This document shows, piece by piece, positions 51,775-61,192 of a stretch of DNA of 64,000 bases. The translations under genes were made by a program, and so were the position numbers. The stretch covers positions 81,463-145,462 of the forward strand of contig DASZOU010000032.1 of the NCBI GenBank assembly GCA_035550655.1, written 5' to 3'. This DNA comes from DASZTV01 sp035550655 (GTDB taxonomy: Bacteria; Actinomycetota; Actinomycetes; JAFAQI01). Position 1 is the stretch's first letter. Each line of letters opens with the position of its first letter. Below the pieces are notes generated by a model. That model saw only the letters and a program-made list of their open reading frames with translations. It did not search any database and had not been told where the DNA came from.

Positions 51775-53133
51775 GTGGCGGACCTGTTCAGCGACGCGGC
51801 GGAAAGCGCGCTGTCTTCGGTAGCACCGCTCGCGGCTCGGATGCGGCCGCGCACGCTTGACGAGGTGGTCGGGCAGGACCATCTCCTCGGCTCAGGCTCA
51901 CCGTTGCGGCAGCTCGTCGAGGGCGGCGCGGCAACGAGCGTGCTGCTGTGGGGTCCGCCGGGCACCGGCAAGACGACGCTGGCGCGCCTGCTCGCCGCCG
52001 GACGGCGGTTCGTCGAGCTGTCGGCCGTCACCGCCGGGGTGAAAGACGTCCGAGCGGCGATCGACGAGGCCAAGGACCGGCTCGGCATGGGCGGCGAGCG
52101 CACTGTCCTGTTCGTCGACGAGGTCCATCGCTTCACCAAGGCCCAACAGGATGCGCTGCTCCCCGGCGTCGAGTCCGGCCTGGTCACGTTCGTCGGGGCC
52201 ACGACGGAAAACCCGTTCTTCTCCGTGATCTCGCCGCTGCTGTCGCGGTCGCTGATGTTGACGTTGCACGCTCTCGATGACGACGCGATCCGGGTCGTGG
52301 TCGAGCGGGCACTGGTCGACGAGCGCGGCCTTGCCGGCGCGGTCACCATTTCCGCGGACGCACTCGACCACCTGGTCACCATGGCGGCCGGCGATGGGCG
52401 CAAAGCGTTGACCGCCCTCGAAGCCTCGGCAGGCGTAACGATCGCAAGCGGTGGCTCTCAGATCGAGCTCGACGTGCTCGAACAGGCATTGGACCGCGCC
52501 GCTGTGCGTTACGACCGCGAAGGCGACCAGCACTACGACGTCACCAGCGCCTTCATCAAGAGCATCCGGGGCAGTGACGTCGACGCGGCGCTTCACTACC
52601 TCGCCCGCATGCTCGAAGCGGGGGAGGACCCACGGTTCATCGCCCGCCGCTTGGTGATCCTGGCGAGCGAGGACGTCGGCCTCGCCGAACCGGCCGCCCT
52701 GGGCGTTGCCGTGGCGGCGGCTCATGCCCTTGAGCTCGTCGGGCTCCCCGAGGCGAGGCTCAACCTTGCCCAGGCCACCATCTACCTTTCGCTCGCCCCG
52801 AAGAGCAATGCGGTCATCACCGCGCTGGGCGCCGCAACCGAGGATGTCCGGGCCGGAAGGGCCGGAAACGTGCCGCCTGCGCTGCGCGACGCCCACTACG
52901 CGGGCGCTAAGCGGCTCCAACACGGCAAGGGCTACCGATACCCTCATGAGTTCCCGGGCGGTGTCGTCCAGCAGACCTACCTGCCGGACGAGCTCGCTGA
53001 CCGGGAGTACTACCGCCCGACCGACCGGGGCGCCGAGCGGGCCGCGGCTGCGCGGCTCGCGACGCTTCGAGCGGTGGTGCGGGGACGAGGCGCGACCGGC
53101 GACGCTGATGCGGACCCGGCGAATGAGACCTGA
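51775..53133 (+). CDS. rarA: Replication-associated recombination ATPase RarA (MgsA)
   Basis: The 452-residue AAA+ protein has RMRPRTLDEVVGQDHLLGSG, Walker A GPPGTGKTTLARLLA, Walker B TVLFVDEVHRFTKAQQDALL, GATTENPFFSVISPLLSRS and the C-terminal tetramerisation region with IRGSDVDAALHYLARMLEAG, ASEDVGLAEPAAL and HYAGAKRLQHGKGYRYPHEF. It acts at stalled replication forks. The GTG at 51775 is placed for a leaderless start. The next genes follow on the same strand. Confidence 0.94.
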   Translation: MADLFSDAAESALSSVAPLAARMRPRTLDEVVGQDHLLGSGSPLRQLVEGGAATSVLLWGPPGTGKTTLARLLAAGRRFVELSAVTAGVKDVRAAIDEAKDRLGMGGERTVLFVDEVHRFTKAQQDALLPGVESGLVTFVGATTENPFFSVISPLLSRSLMLTLHALDDDAIRVVVERALVDERGLAGAVTISADALDHLVTMAAGDGRKALTALEASAGVTIASGGSQIELDVLEQALDRAAVRYDREGDQHYDVTSAFIKSIRGSDVDAALHYLARMLEAGEDPRFIARRLVILASEDVGLAEPAALGVAVAAAHALELVGLPEARLNLAQATIYLSLAPKSNAVITALGAATEDVRAGRAGNVPPALRDAHYAGAKRLQHGKGYRYPHEFPGGVVQQTYLPDELADREYYRPTDRGAERAAAARLATLRAVVRGRGATGDADADPANET

Positions 53134-53145
53134 GGAGCAGCGGAG

Positions 53146-53595
53146 ATGGTGATCCAGGCGAGCGGCGGGCTGTCGGGCGGCGAGGTCGCCGGACTCATCG
53201 TCGCCATCTTCTGGGGTGTCCTCGTCTGCTTCCTCGCCTACGTGCTGGTGAAGCTAGGCAAGGTCATCGGTGAGGCGGCGAAGCTTGTCGCCGGCGTCGC
53301 CGACCAGACCGTGCCCCTGCTGGGCGAGGTGACGACCTCCGTCGTACACGTCAACGCCGAGCTGACGCGCGTCGACGCGATTGCCTCGAACGTCGAAGAG
53401 ATCTCGACCAACGCCCGCGCCATGACATCGCTGTTCTCCGCCACCGTCGGCTCGCCGATGATCAAGGTCGCTGCGTTCTCCTACGGCGTCCGAAAGGCGA
53501 TGCGGCAGCGTGACGAAGCCGACGTCGCGAAGCGGGTGAAGCGCGAGATGAAGGCGGAGCGGGCAGCCCGCCGCGCCGAGCGGAAGGCCGGCTGA
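53146..53595 (+). CDS. DUF948-type membrane protein
   Basis: The 149-residue protein has one N-terminal membrane helix (VAGLIVAIFWGVLVCFLAYV) and a long helical segment (KLGKVIGEAAKLVAGVADQT, LTRVDAIASNVEEISTNARA) that may form a coiled coil, then a basic Lys/Arg/Ala-rich tail. This matches the DUF948 family found between rarA and alaS in actinobacteria. GAGGAGCAGCGG serves as ribosome-binding region before the ATG. Function unknown; a link to the cell envelope is guessed from the family. Confidence 0.8.
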   Translation: MVIQASGGLSGGEVAGLIVAIFWGVLVCFLAYVLVKLGKVIGEAAKLVAGVADQTVPLLGEVTTSVVHVNAELTRVDAIASNVEEISTNARAMTSLFSATVGSPMIKVAAFSYGVRKAMRQRDEADVAKRVKREMKAERAARRAERKAG

Positions 53596-53828
53596 TGCGC
53601 CGGATGTTCTACGTCGCCCTCGGGGCGACCGTCGGTGTGCTCGTCGTCCGCAAGGTGGGTCAGGCGGCGCAGCGCTGGACGCCGCAGGGTCTCGCCGACC
53701 AGGCGGGCGGGCTGGGGCAGCAGGTCTCTGCCTGGTGGGAGATCGTCAAGGACCAGGCGATGGTCCGGGAGGCCGAGCTGCGCGAAGCGCTGGGCATCGA
53801 CGAAGGACCGGGGTCAACCGCCGCATGA
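53595..53828 (+). CDS. Small DUF6167-like protein
   Basis: The 77-residue protein has a short N-terminal hydrophobic helix (RRMFYVALGATVGVLVVRKV), then WTPQGLADQAGGLGQQVSAW and a charged helix ending ELREALGIDEG. The actinobacterial family DUF6167 has this size and place, just before alaS. It overlaps the previous gene (TGATG) and the next one (ATGA), so it is part of one operon. Function unknown. Confidence 0.7.
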   Translation: MRRMFYVALGATVGVLVVRKVGQAAQRWTPQGLADQAGGLGQQVSAWWEIVKDQAMVREAELREALGIDEGPGSTAA

Positions 53829-56509
53829 GATCCGTCGACATCACTGGACGGTTCATGCGGTACTTCGAGGAACGCGGGCACACCGCCGTACCGTCCGCGT
53901 CCCTGATCGCTGACGACCCGACGCTGCTCCTCGTCAACGCCGGGATGGTCCCGTTCAAGCCCTACTTCCTCGGGCAGGAACCGCCGCCGTACCCGCGCGC
54001 CGCGAGCATCCAGAAATGCGTGCGCACCGGTGACATCGACATCGTCGGCACGAACAGCCGGAACGTGTCGTTCTTCCAGATGGCCGGCAACTTCTCGTTC
54101 GGGGACTACTTCAAGGAAGGCGCGATCCCGCTCGCCTGGGAGCTGCTCACGAAGAGCGTCCACGACGGCGGCTTCGGCTTCGACGAAAGCCGGCTGTGGC
54201 CGACCGTCTACCTCGATGACGACGAGGCGTACCGGATCTGGACGCAGGAGGTCGGGGTCCCCGAAGCGCGGGTGCAGCGACGGGACCGGCAGGACAACTT
54301 CTGGTCGATGGGCGTGGCCGGGCCGTGCGGTCCATGCTCGGAGATCTACTTCGACCGTGGCCCCGAGCACGGTCGCGAAGGCGGTCCGATCGCCGACGAG
54401 GAGCGGTACCTCGAGGTCTGGAACCTCGTCTTCATGCAGTACGTGCGCGGCGAGGGCGAGGGATACGAGTACGTCGACCACCTTCTCGGTGAGCTGCCGA
54501 AGCGCAACATCGACACCGGCATGGGTGTGGACCGCATGGCGGTGCTGCTCCAGGATGTCGAGAACATCTTCGAGACCGACTTGCTGCGGCCGTTGCTGGA
54601 CTGGACCAGCGAGCTGACCGGGACGGCGTATCACGCGGCGGAGGAGTCCGACGTCCGGCTCCGCGTGGTCGCCGACCATGCGCGCACGACCACGATGCTG
54701 ATCTCTGACGGCGTCACGCCGGGCAACGAGGGTCGCGGCTACGTGCTGCGCCGGATGCTTCGGCGCACGGTGCGCACCTTGCGTCTGCTGGGGGTCGACC
54801 GACCGGTGATGTCGGATCTCACCGGGTTGACCTGCGGCGTGTTGAGCCCCTCTTTCCCTGCGCTCGCCGAGAGCGCCGAGCGCATCCAGGCGGTGGCAGC
54901 CCAGGAAGAGGACATGTTCCTCTCGACGTTGCGGACTGGCTCTGCGCTGTTCGAGCGGCTTACGACTGATGTCCGCGCGGCGGGCGGATCCACCGTGCCG
55001 GGTGACGCGGCGTTCCTGCTGCACGACACGCATGGCTTCCCGATCGATCTCGTCATCGAGATGGCGCGCGAGGAAGGCATGACCGTCGACGAGCCGGAGT
55101 TCAGGCGGCTCATGGGCGAGCAGCGCGAGCGCGCGAAGCGCGACAGCGCAGAGCGGAAGAGCGGCGGGCACGCGGATCTCTCGGTCTACCGCCGGCTGCT
55201 CGACGCGGCGGGTCCGACCGATTTCACCGGCTACGACACGGTTGAGTCGGAGGGTCGGCTGTCGGGCCTGCTCGTGGCCGGAGCGACTGCGCCGTCCGCG
55301 GGAGAGGGCACCGATGTCGAGATCGTGCTCGACCGCACGCCGTTCTACGCCGAAGGCGGCGGCCAGCTCGCCGACCACGGCGTCCTCGAGCTCGCGAACG
55401 GAACCGTCGTTGAGGTCTACGACGCGCAGCGCCCACTCGGTGACCTGATCGTCCATCGCGGCCGCGTGGTGTCGGGTGAGATCTCGGTCGGTGACGATCT
55501 GCAGGCCGCGGTCGACGTCGCTCGGCGTACTGCGGTCTCGCGGGCGCACACCGCCACCCATCTGGTTCACCAGGCCATTCGCCGCGCTCTCGGCGAACAA
55601 GCGAGCCAGGCCGGGTCGCAGAACGACGCGGGCCGCTTCCGCTTCGACTTCGCCTCGCCGAACGCCGTGCCGGACAGCGTCCTCGCGGACATCGAGGCGG
55701 AGGTGAACGACGTCCTGCTGGCTGACCTCGACGTGCATGCTTTCGTCACCTCGCAAGAAGAAGCCAAACGAATCGGCGCGATCGCGATGTTCGGCGAGAA
55801 GTACGGCGACCGGGTGCGAGTCGTCGAGGTGGGGGAGTACTCGCGCGAGCTGTGCGGTGGCACGCACGCGCACCGGTCGTCCCAGCTGGGTGTGGTGAAG
55901 CTGCTCGGTGAGGCTTCGATGGGTGCCGGCAAACGGCGCGTCGAAGGCCTCGTAGGCGCGGACGCGTACTCCTACCTGGCCCGCGAGCACGTGCTCGTCT
56001 CTCAGCTCGCCGGCTTGCTCAACGTCAACTCCGACGACCTGGTCGACCGGGTGCAAGCGGTCGTGGCGCGAGTGCGTGAGCTCGAAAAGGAGCTGGAGAA
56101 GGTCCGCGGCGCGGCGATTCTCTCGGCCGCCGCCGATCTTGCTGCCGGCGCGACGCTGACGGACGGGGTTGCGGTCGTTGCCCATCGGGCCCCGGACGGC
56201 ACAGCGGCTGACGACCTCAGGCGGCTCGCACTCGACGTCAGGGGGCGCCTCGACGCGGCTGTGCCCGGCGTCGTTGCGGCTGCATCCGTCTCGGACGGCC
56301 GGGCCGTTGTCGTCGTCGCCGTGAATGACGCGGGACGTGAGCGGGGGCTTCGGGCGGGAGAGATCGCGAAGGCGGTGGCAGGTCAGCTCGGGGGCGGCGG
56401 CGGCGGCAAGGATGATGTCGCGCAGGGCGGCGGGACCGATGTCGCCCGCCTCGACGGGGTGCTGACCGCTCTACCGGCCGACGTCGCGGGACGAATCGGC
56501 CATAAGTAA
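53825..56509 (+). CDS. alaS: Alanyl-tRNA synthetase
   Basis: The 894-residue enzyme has the catalytic domain (FMRYFEERGHTAVPSASLIA, MVPFKPYFLGQEPPPYPRA, KCVRTGDIDIVGTNSRNVSF), an editing domain with HxxxH in RAHTATHLVHQAIRRALGEQ and the C-x3-H motif in ELCGGTHAHRSSQLG, and a C-terminal C-Ala/DHHA1 domain with a Gly-rich loop (GGGGGGKDDVAQGGG). All four zinc/editing ligands are present. ATG at 53825 overlaps the upstream stop; the frame before it is not AlaRS-like. Confidence 0.96.
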   Translation: MRSVDITGRFMRYFEERGHTAVPSASLIADDPTLLLVNAGMVPFKPYFLGQEPPPYPRAASIQKCVRTGDIDIVGTNSRNVSFFQMAGNFSFGDYFKEGAIPLAWELLTKSVHDGGFGFDESRLWPTVYLDDDEAYRIWTQEVGVPEARVQRRDRQDNFWSMGVAGPCGPCSEIYFDRGPEHGREGGPIADEERYLEVWNLVFMQYVRGEGEGYEYVDHLLGELPKRNIDTGMGVDRMAVLLQDVENIFETDLLRPLLDWTSELTGTAYHAAEESDVRLRVVADHARTTTMLISDGVTPGNEGRGYVLRRMLRRTVRTLRLLGVDRPVMSDLTGLTCGVLSPSFPALAESAERIQAVAAQEEDMFLSTLRTGSALFERLTTDVRAAGGSTVPGDAAFLLHDTHGFPIDLVIEMAREEGMTVDEPEFRRLMGEQRERAKRDSAERKSGGHADLSVYRRLLDAAGPTDFTGYDTVESEGRLSGLLVAGATAPSAGEGTDVEIVLDRTPFYAEGGGQLADHGVLELANGTVVEVYDAQRPLGDLIVHRGRVVSGEISVGDDLQAAVDVARRTAVSRAHTATHLVHQAIRRALGEQASQAGSQNDAGRFRFDFASPNAVPDSVLADIEAEVNDVLLADLDVHAFVTSQEEAKRIGAIAMFGEKYGDRVRVVEVGEYSRELCGGTHAHRSSQLGVVKLLGEASMGAGKRRVEGLVGADAYSYLAREHVLVSQLAGLLNVNSDDLVDRVQAVVARVRELEKELEKVRGAAILSAAADLAAGATLTDGVAVVAHRAPDGTAADDLRRLALDVRGRLDAAVPGVVAAASVSDGRAVVVVAVNDAGRERGLRAGEIAKAVAGQLGGGGGGKDDVAQGGGTDVARLDGVLTALPADVAGRIGHK

Positions 56510-56964
56510 TGCGTCGGGGAGTTCGACTCGGGGTGGATGTGGGGAGCGTGCGGGTCGGGGTGGCGGCGAGCGACCCGGATGGCGTCCTCGCCAGTCCGAT
56601 CGCCGTGCTGCAGCGTGACCCGAAGCGTGGCACCGACCTAGCCGAGCTGGTTCGGCTCGCCAGTGAGCGCGAGGCCGTTGAGATCGTCGTCGGGCTGCCG
56701 CGCTCGCTGTCCGGCGGCGAAGGCGCCGCCGCCAAGATCGCTCGGGAGTACGCCACCTCGCTTGCGCAGCGGGTTGCACCGGTTAGCGTGCGCCTCGTGG
56801 ACGAGCGGCTGAGCACCGTTGAGGCCACCCGGGGGTTGCGACAGGCGGGCGTGAGCTCCCGCGACGGGCGACGGGTGGTCGACGCAGCCGCCGCTGCGGT
56901 CATCCTCCAGCAGGCGCTGGATGTCGAACGCGGGACAGCGTCCGCCGAAGGTGACCAGCCGTGA
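56509..56964 (+). CDS. ruvX: RuvX/YqgF-family resolvase-like nuclease
   Basis: The 151-residue RNase H-fold protein starts RRGVRLGVDVGSVRVGVAAS and contains VEIVVGLPRSLSGGEG, VRLVDERLSTVEATRGLRQA and RRVVDAAAAAVILQQALD with the three conserved acidic residues. YqgF proteins are implicated in processing of pre-16S rRNA or Holliday junctions. The start shares one base with the alaS stop (TAATG), and the end overlaps mltG as GTGA. Confidence 0.92.
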   Translation: MRRGVRLGVDVGSVRVGVAASDPDGVLASPIAVLQRDPKRGTDLAELVRLASEREAVEIVVGLPRSLSGGEGAAAKIAREYATSLAQRVAPVSVRLVDERLSTVEATRGLRQAGVSSRDGRRVVDAAAAAVILQQALDVERGTASAEGDQP

Positions 56965-58046
56965 GCGGTCTCGGCTTCGGCATGGAGGAGGAACCGCCGC
57001 ACGATCCCCGTCCGCAGCGGCGTGCGGCCGGGTTCGGCGTCATTGCGGTCCTGGTGGTCCTGATCGCGATCGTGATCATCGTCGGGCGCGCGATCGCCGG
57101 GATCTTCGGCGGCGGCGGCGACTACTCCGGCGAAGGCACCGGCACCGTGCTCGTGGTGGTGCACCCCGGCGACACCGCGTCAGCGATCGCCAGCACGCTG
57201 GTGCGAGCCGACGTGGTGAAGAGCACCACGGCGTTCACGTCGGCCGCGGACGCCAACCCGAAGTCGCGCCAGATCCAGCCCGGCACCTACCGGCTTCACG
57301 AGCACATGAAGGCGTCATACGCACTCGCGTTGATGCTGCGGCCCTCGGCTCTCGTCAGCTACACCGTGCCGATCCCCGAGGGCTTCACCGTTGCTGACAT
57401 CGTCGCCCGGATCGCCGCTGACACGCCCATCTCGACGAGCTCGCTGCGCTCGGCGCTGGCCAACCCCGCCTCGCTCGGCCTGCCGTCGTGGGCGCAAGGC
57501 CATGTCGAGGGCTTCCTGTTCCCCGCGACGTATCAGGTGACGCCAGGAGAGACCGCCACGCAGCTGCTGTCGGCGATGGTGACGCGGTTCGACCAGGCGG
57601 CCAACGACGTCAAGCTGTCGACGGGTGCCGCGAAGGTCGGCCTCTCCGAGTACGACGTGATCACGCTCGCGTCAATCGTGCAGCGAGAGGGACGGCTGGT
57701 CGGGGACTACCGCAAGATCGCCGAGGTGTTCTTCAACCGGCTGCACGACCAGATGCGGCTGGACTCGGATGCCACGCTGTACTACGTGCTCGGTCCCAAC
57801 CACGGTCCGCTGACGTCGTCGGATCTCGCGATGGATTCGCCGTACAACACGCGCAAGTACGCCGGGTTGCCGCCGACTCCGATCAACTCACCGGGTGAGG
57901 CCGCGATCGATGCGGTCCTTCACCACGCGACCGGGCCGTACCTGTACTTCGTGACGATCGACCAAGCCGGCCACACCGCTTTCGCCACCACGTTGCAGCG
58001 GTTCAACGAGCTCGTCGCCCAGTCTCACGCGAACGGGGTCTCATGA
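56961..58046 (+). CDS. mltG: Endolytic murein transglycosylase MltG
   Basis: The 361-residue protein has a cytoplasmic N-terminus, one membrane helix (GVIAVLVVLIAIVIIVGRAI), a LysM-like region (VVVHPGDTASAIASTLVRAD) and the YceG catalytic domain: PEGFTVADIVARIA, EGFLFPATYQV, the catalytic Glu in TLASIVQREGRLVGDYRKIA, FFNRL and SPYNTRKYAGLPPTPINSPG. It cuts nascent glycan strands and may end their synthesis. The order alaS-ruvX-mltG-aroE is standard in actinobacteria. Confidence 0.94.
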   Translation: MSGLGFGMEEEPPHDPRPQRRAAGFGVIAVLVVLIAIVIIVGRAIAGIFGGGGDYSGEGTGTVLVVVHPGDTASAIASTLVRADVVKSTTAFTSAADANPKSRQIQPGTYRLHEHMKASYALALMLRPSALVSYTVPIPEGFTVADIVARIAADTPISTSSLRSALANPASLGLPSWAQGHVEGFLFPATYQVTPGETATQLLSAMVTRFDQAANDVKLSTGAAKVGLSEYDVITLASIVQREGRLVGDYRKIAEVFFNRLHDQMRLDSDATLYYVLGPNHGPLTSSDLAMDSPYNTRKYAGLPPTPINSPGEAAIDAVLHHATGPYLYFVTIDQAGHTAFATTLQRFNELVAQSHANGVS

Positions 58047-58888
58047 ACCGGCTCCGGATCGGGGCGGCAGTGCTCGGCTCGCCGATCGCTCATTCTTTGT
58101 CGCCGGCGTTGCACCAGGCGGCGTACGACGCGGTGGGGCTCGTCGGCTGGCGTTACCGCGCGATCGAGTGCACCGAGGAACGCCTTGAGGGCATGCTGCT
58201 CCAGCTTGATGAGGAGGGTCTCGCGGGCGTCTCGCTCACGATGCCGCTCAAGCGCGCAGTCGTGCCGCTCGCGGCCGCGACGGACGGCATCGTCGAGATG
58301 GTGGGGGCGGCCAACACCCTGCTGTTCGGTGCCGACGGGCGCTGGGTGGCCGCCAACACGGACGTCCAAGGCTTCGTGTTGAGCCTCTACCGCGCCGGGC
58401 TGCGCGCGCTGCGGGGGGACGTCTGGCTGCTGGGCGCCGGGGCAACGGCGTGCTCGGCGCTCGCCGGCCTTGCCGAGCTCTCGGTCACCGAGGTCGTCGT
58501 CGTCGCGCGTCGGCCGGAAGCGGTCGGCGCGATCCGGGAGGTCGCCGACAAGTGCGGGATCCGGTTGCACGTCCGGCCGTGGTCCGATGCGGCGGCGGCG
58601 GTGACAGGTGAGCTGGTCGTGTCGTGCGTGCCCGCCGGCGCCACCGACGATCTCGCGGTGGCGATCGAGTCTGCGTCGCCGCGGGGGTTGTGGTTCGACG
58701 TCGTCTACGCCCCCTGGCCGACGCCCGCCGCGGCCGCCTGGGATCGCGCCGGCGGCCGGATCATCGGCGGCTTGGACCTGCTCGTGGAGCAGGCGGCCGA
58801 GCAGGTCCGGCTCATGAGCGGCGTGGATGCCCCGATCGACGTGATGCGCGCGGCCGGCGAGCTGGCGCTTCGCCTCCAGGATCGGTAG
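58043..58888 (+). CDS. aroE: Shikimate dehydrogenase
   Basis: The 281-residue protein has the substrate-binding SPIAHSLSPALHQAAY, the catalytic-Lys motif LTMPLKRAVVPLAA, GAANTLLFG, NTDVQGFV, an NADP-binding GAGATACSALAGLAEL and the C-terminal GGLDLLVEQAAEQVRLMSG. It reduces 3-dehydroshikimate to shikimate. It overlaps mltG by ATGA. The usual downstream aro genes are not present; gap follows after 112 bp. Confidence 0.92.
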   Translation: MNRLRIGAAVLGSPIAHSLSPALHQAAYDAVGLVGWRYRAIECTEERLEGMLLQLDEEGLAGVSLTMPLKRAVVPLAAATDGIVEMVGAANTLLFGADGRWVAANTDVQGFVLSLYRAGLRALRGDVWLLGAGATACSALAGLAELSVTEVVVVARRPEAVGAIREVADKCGIRLHVRPWSDAAAAVTGELVVSCVPAGATDDLAVAIESASPRGLWFDVVYAPWPTPAAAAWDRAGGRIIGGLDLLVEQAAEQVRLMSGVDAPIDVMRAAGELALRLQDR

Positions 58889-58925
58889 CGCGCCGGCTCG
58901 ATCCCGCGAAACCGAGGCGCTCGAA

Positions 58926-58944
58926 GCCGAGGCCCGGGCTCGGC
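58926..58944. terminator. GC-rich hairpin after aroE
   Basis: GCCGAG and CTCGGC form a 6-bp stem around GCCCGGG, which can itself extend the pairing. It is 38 bp after the aroE stop and just before the gap promoter region. No U-tract follows, so it is only a possible terminator. Confidence 0.35.
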
Positions 58945-58962
58945 CCGCGACCATCAGGCGGG

Positions 58963-58968
58963 TAGCCT
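58963..58968 (+). promoter_or_regulatory. Candidate -10 element for gap-pgk-tpiA
   Basis: TAGCCT is 32 nt before the gap GTG. The leader includes AAGAGGAGAG as ribosome-binding site. A -35 element is not convincing. Confidence 0.35.
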
Positions 58969-59000
58969 GCCGGGCGTCAGCCGTTCAAGAGGAGAGCAGC

Positions 59001-60011
59001 GTGGCCACCCGGGTAGGCATCAACGGCTTCGGCCGGATCGGACGTAACTACTTCCGCGCGGCGCTTGCCGGCGGGCACGACCTCGAGGTGGTCGCCTACA
59101 ACGACCTCGGCGACGCCGCGACGATCGCGCACCTGCTCAAGTACGACAGCGTGCTGGGCCGGTTCCCGCACGAGGTGAAGGTGGTCGACGGGGGCATCTC
59201 GGTCGACGGACGCACCATCACCGGGCTCGCCGAGCGTGGTGGGCCGGGATCCCTGCCCTGGAAGGACCTCGGCGTCGACGTCGTCATCGAGTCGACCGGT
59301 TTGTTCACCGACGCTGCCGTGGCGCGCAAGCACGTCGACGAGGGCGGCGCCAAGAAGGTCATCGTCTCCGCGCCTGCGACCGGCGACGACCTGACCGTGG
59401 TGCTCGGCGTGAACGAGTCGCTGTACGACGGGTCGCAGACGGTCATCTCCAACGCCTCATGCACGACGAACTGCCTCGCGCCGATGGCCAAGGTGCTGCA
59501 CGAGGCGTTCGGGATCGAGCGTGGTCTGATGACGACGATCCACGCCTACACCCAGGATCAGATGCTGCAGGACGGGCCGCACAAGGACCTGCGACGGGCG
59601 CGGGCGGCAGCGCTGAACATCGTCCCGACCTCGACCGGCGCCGCGAAGGCGATCGGCAGGGTCCTTCCTGAGCTCGACGGCAAGCTCGACGGCTACTCGC
59701 TGCGGGTCCCGATTCCGACCGGCTCGATCACCGACCTGTCGGCGAACCTGTCGCGGCCGGCGTCGGTCGACGAGATCAACGCTGCGTTTCGGGCCGCTGC
59801 CGAAGGGCCGCTGCGCGGGATCCTTCGCTACTCGGAGGACCCGATCGTCTCGAGCGACATCGTCACGGACCCGGCGTCCTGCATCTACGACGCTCCGATC
59901 ACGAAGGTGATCGGAGACCAGGTCAAGATCTACGGCTGGTACGACAACGAGTGGGGCTACTCGAACCGGCTCGCGGATCTCACCGTGCTCGTCGGCTCCC
60001 GCCTTTCGTGA
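59001..60011 (+). CDS. gap: Glyceraldehyde-3-phosphate dehydrogenase, type I
   Basis: The 336-residue enzyme has the NAD-binding VGINGFGRIGRNYFRAAL, the catalytic Cys in ISNASCTTNCLAPMAK, YTQDQMLQDGPHKDLRRARA, LRVPIPTGSITDLSANLSRP and WYDNEWGYSNRLADL. It catalyses the oxidative phosphorylation step of glycolysis. The GTG start follows AAGAGGAGAGCAGC. The stop overlaps pgk as GTGA. In many actinobacteria whiA and yvcK lie just before gap; here aroE does. Confidence 0.95.
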   Translation: MATRVGINGFGRIGRNYFRAALAGGHDLEVVAYNDLGDAATIAHLLKYDSVLGRFPHEVKVVDGGISVDGRTITGLAERGGPGSLPWKDLGVDVVIESTGLFTDAAVARKHVDEGGAKKVIVSAPATGDDLTVVLGVNESLYDGSQTVISNASCTTNCLAPMAKVLHEAFGIERGLMTTIHAYTQDQMLQDGPHKDLRRARAAALNIVPTSTGAAKAIGRVLPELDGKLDGYSLRVPIPTGSITDLSANLSRPASVDEINAAFRAAAEGPLRGILRYSEDPIVSSDIVTDPASCIYDAPITKVIGDQVKIYGWYDNEWGYSNRLADLTVLVGSRLS

Positions 60012-61174
60012 AGCAGCTGGCGGGTATTGACTCGCTGGGAGATCTCTCGGGCAAGCGGGTGCTGGTCCGAGCGGACCTGAACGTGCCGCTCGACGGCACC
60101 ACGATCACGGATGACGGGCGGATTCGCGCGAGCGTCCCCACCCTCCAGCGTCTGCTTGCGGGTGGGGCGCGGATCGTCGTCGCGGCTCATCTCGGCCGTC
60201 CGAAGGGCGCGCCTGACCCGGCGTACAGCCTCGCCCCGGTGGCGCGCCGGCTCGGCGAGCTGCTGGGCCGCGAAGTGGCGTTCGAGCCCTCGCACGATCC
60301 GAACGCGACCCGCAGCGAGGTCGTTCTGCTGGAGAACGTGCGGTTCGACGCCGGCGAGACGTCGAAGGACGATGCTGAGCGCGGCGCGTTCGCTGCCAAG
60401 CTTGCAGCGGGCATCGACTGCTACGTCGACGATGCCTTTGGTGCCGTGCATCGCCGCCACGCGAGTGTGTACGACGTCGCGAAGCTGTTGCCGCACGCCG
60501 CCGGCGACCTCGTGATGCGCGAGGTCGAAGTGCTCACGCAGCTCACCGAGTCGCCGCGACGCCCCTATGTCGTGGTCCTGGGCGGATCGAAGGTCTCCGA
60601 CAAGCTCGCGGTCATCGACCACCTGTTGCCGACCGTCGACACGCTGCTCGTGGGCGGGGGGATGTGCTTCACCTTCCTCGCGGCGCAGGGTCACGAGGTG
60701 GGGAAGTCCTTGCTCGAACCCGATCAGATCGACGCCTGTCGCGCCCTGCTCGACAGCGGCAAGATCGGGTTGCCGGTCGATGTCGTGGTGGCCGCGGCGG
60801 CGAGCGCTGACGCGGCGGCAGCCGTCGTGGCGGCGTCGGCTATTCCCGCCGACAAGATGGGCCTCGACATCGGTCCGGCCAGCGTCGCGAGCTTCCAGGA
60901 ACAGCTCAACGGCGCGGGCACGGTCTTCTGGAACGGCCCGATGGGCGTCTTCGAGCTCGCGCCGTTCGCCGCAGGCACGCGCGGCGTCGCGGCTGCGATC
61001 GCGGCGTTGCCGGACGCGCTGACTGTCGTCGGCGGTGGTGACTCCGCGGCCGCGGTGCGCATCCTTGGGATCGACGAGTCGCGCTTCGGCCACATCTCCA
61101 CCGGCGGCGGCGCGAGCTTGGAGTATCTCGAGGGCAAGGAGCTTCCGGGGCTCGCAGTGCTGGTGGACGGCTAG
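60008..61174 (+). CDS. pgk: Phosphoglycerate kinase
   Basis: The 388-residue two-domain kinase has KRVLVRADLNVPLDG, IVVAAHLGRPKGAPDPAYSL, LLENVRFDAGETSKDD, YVDDAFGAVHRRHASV, VVLGGSKVSDKLAVIDHLLP, MGVFELAPFAAGTRGVAAAI and the ADP-binding GGGDSAAAVRILG. GTG at 60008 overlaps the gap stop and is close to the family N-terminus. It makes ATP from 1,3-bisphosphoglycerate. Confidence 0.95.
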   Translation: MKQLAGIDSLGDLSGKRVLVRADLNVPLDGTTITDDGRIRASVPTLQRLLAGGARIVVAAHLGRPKGAPDPAYSLAPVARRLGELLGREVAFEPSHDPNATRSEVVLLENVRFDAGETSKDDAERGAFAAKLAAGIDCYVDDAFGAVHRRHASVYDVAKLLPHAAGDLVMREVEVLTQLTESPRRPYVVVLGGSKVSDKLAVIDHLLPTVDTLLVGGGMCFTFLAAQGHEVGKSLLEPDQIDACRALLDSGKIGLPVDVVVAAAASADAAAAVVAASAIPADKMGLDIGPASVASFQEQLNGAGTVFWNGPMGVFELAPFAAGTRGVAAAIAALPDALTVVGGGDSAAAVRILGIDESRFGHISTGGGASLEYLEGKELPGLAVLVDG

Positions 61175-61192
61175 GGGTGGTGGGCAGTCCCG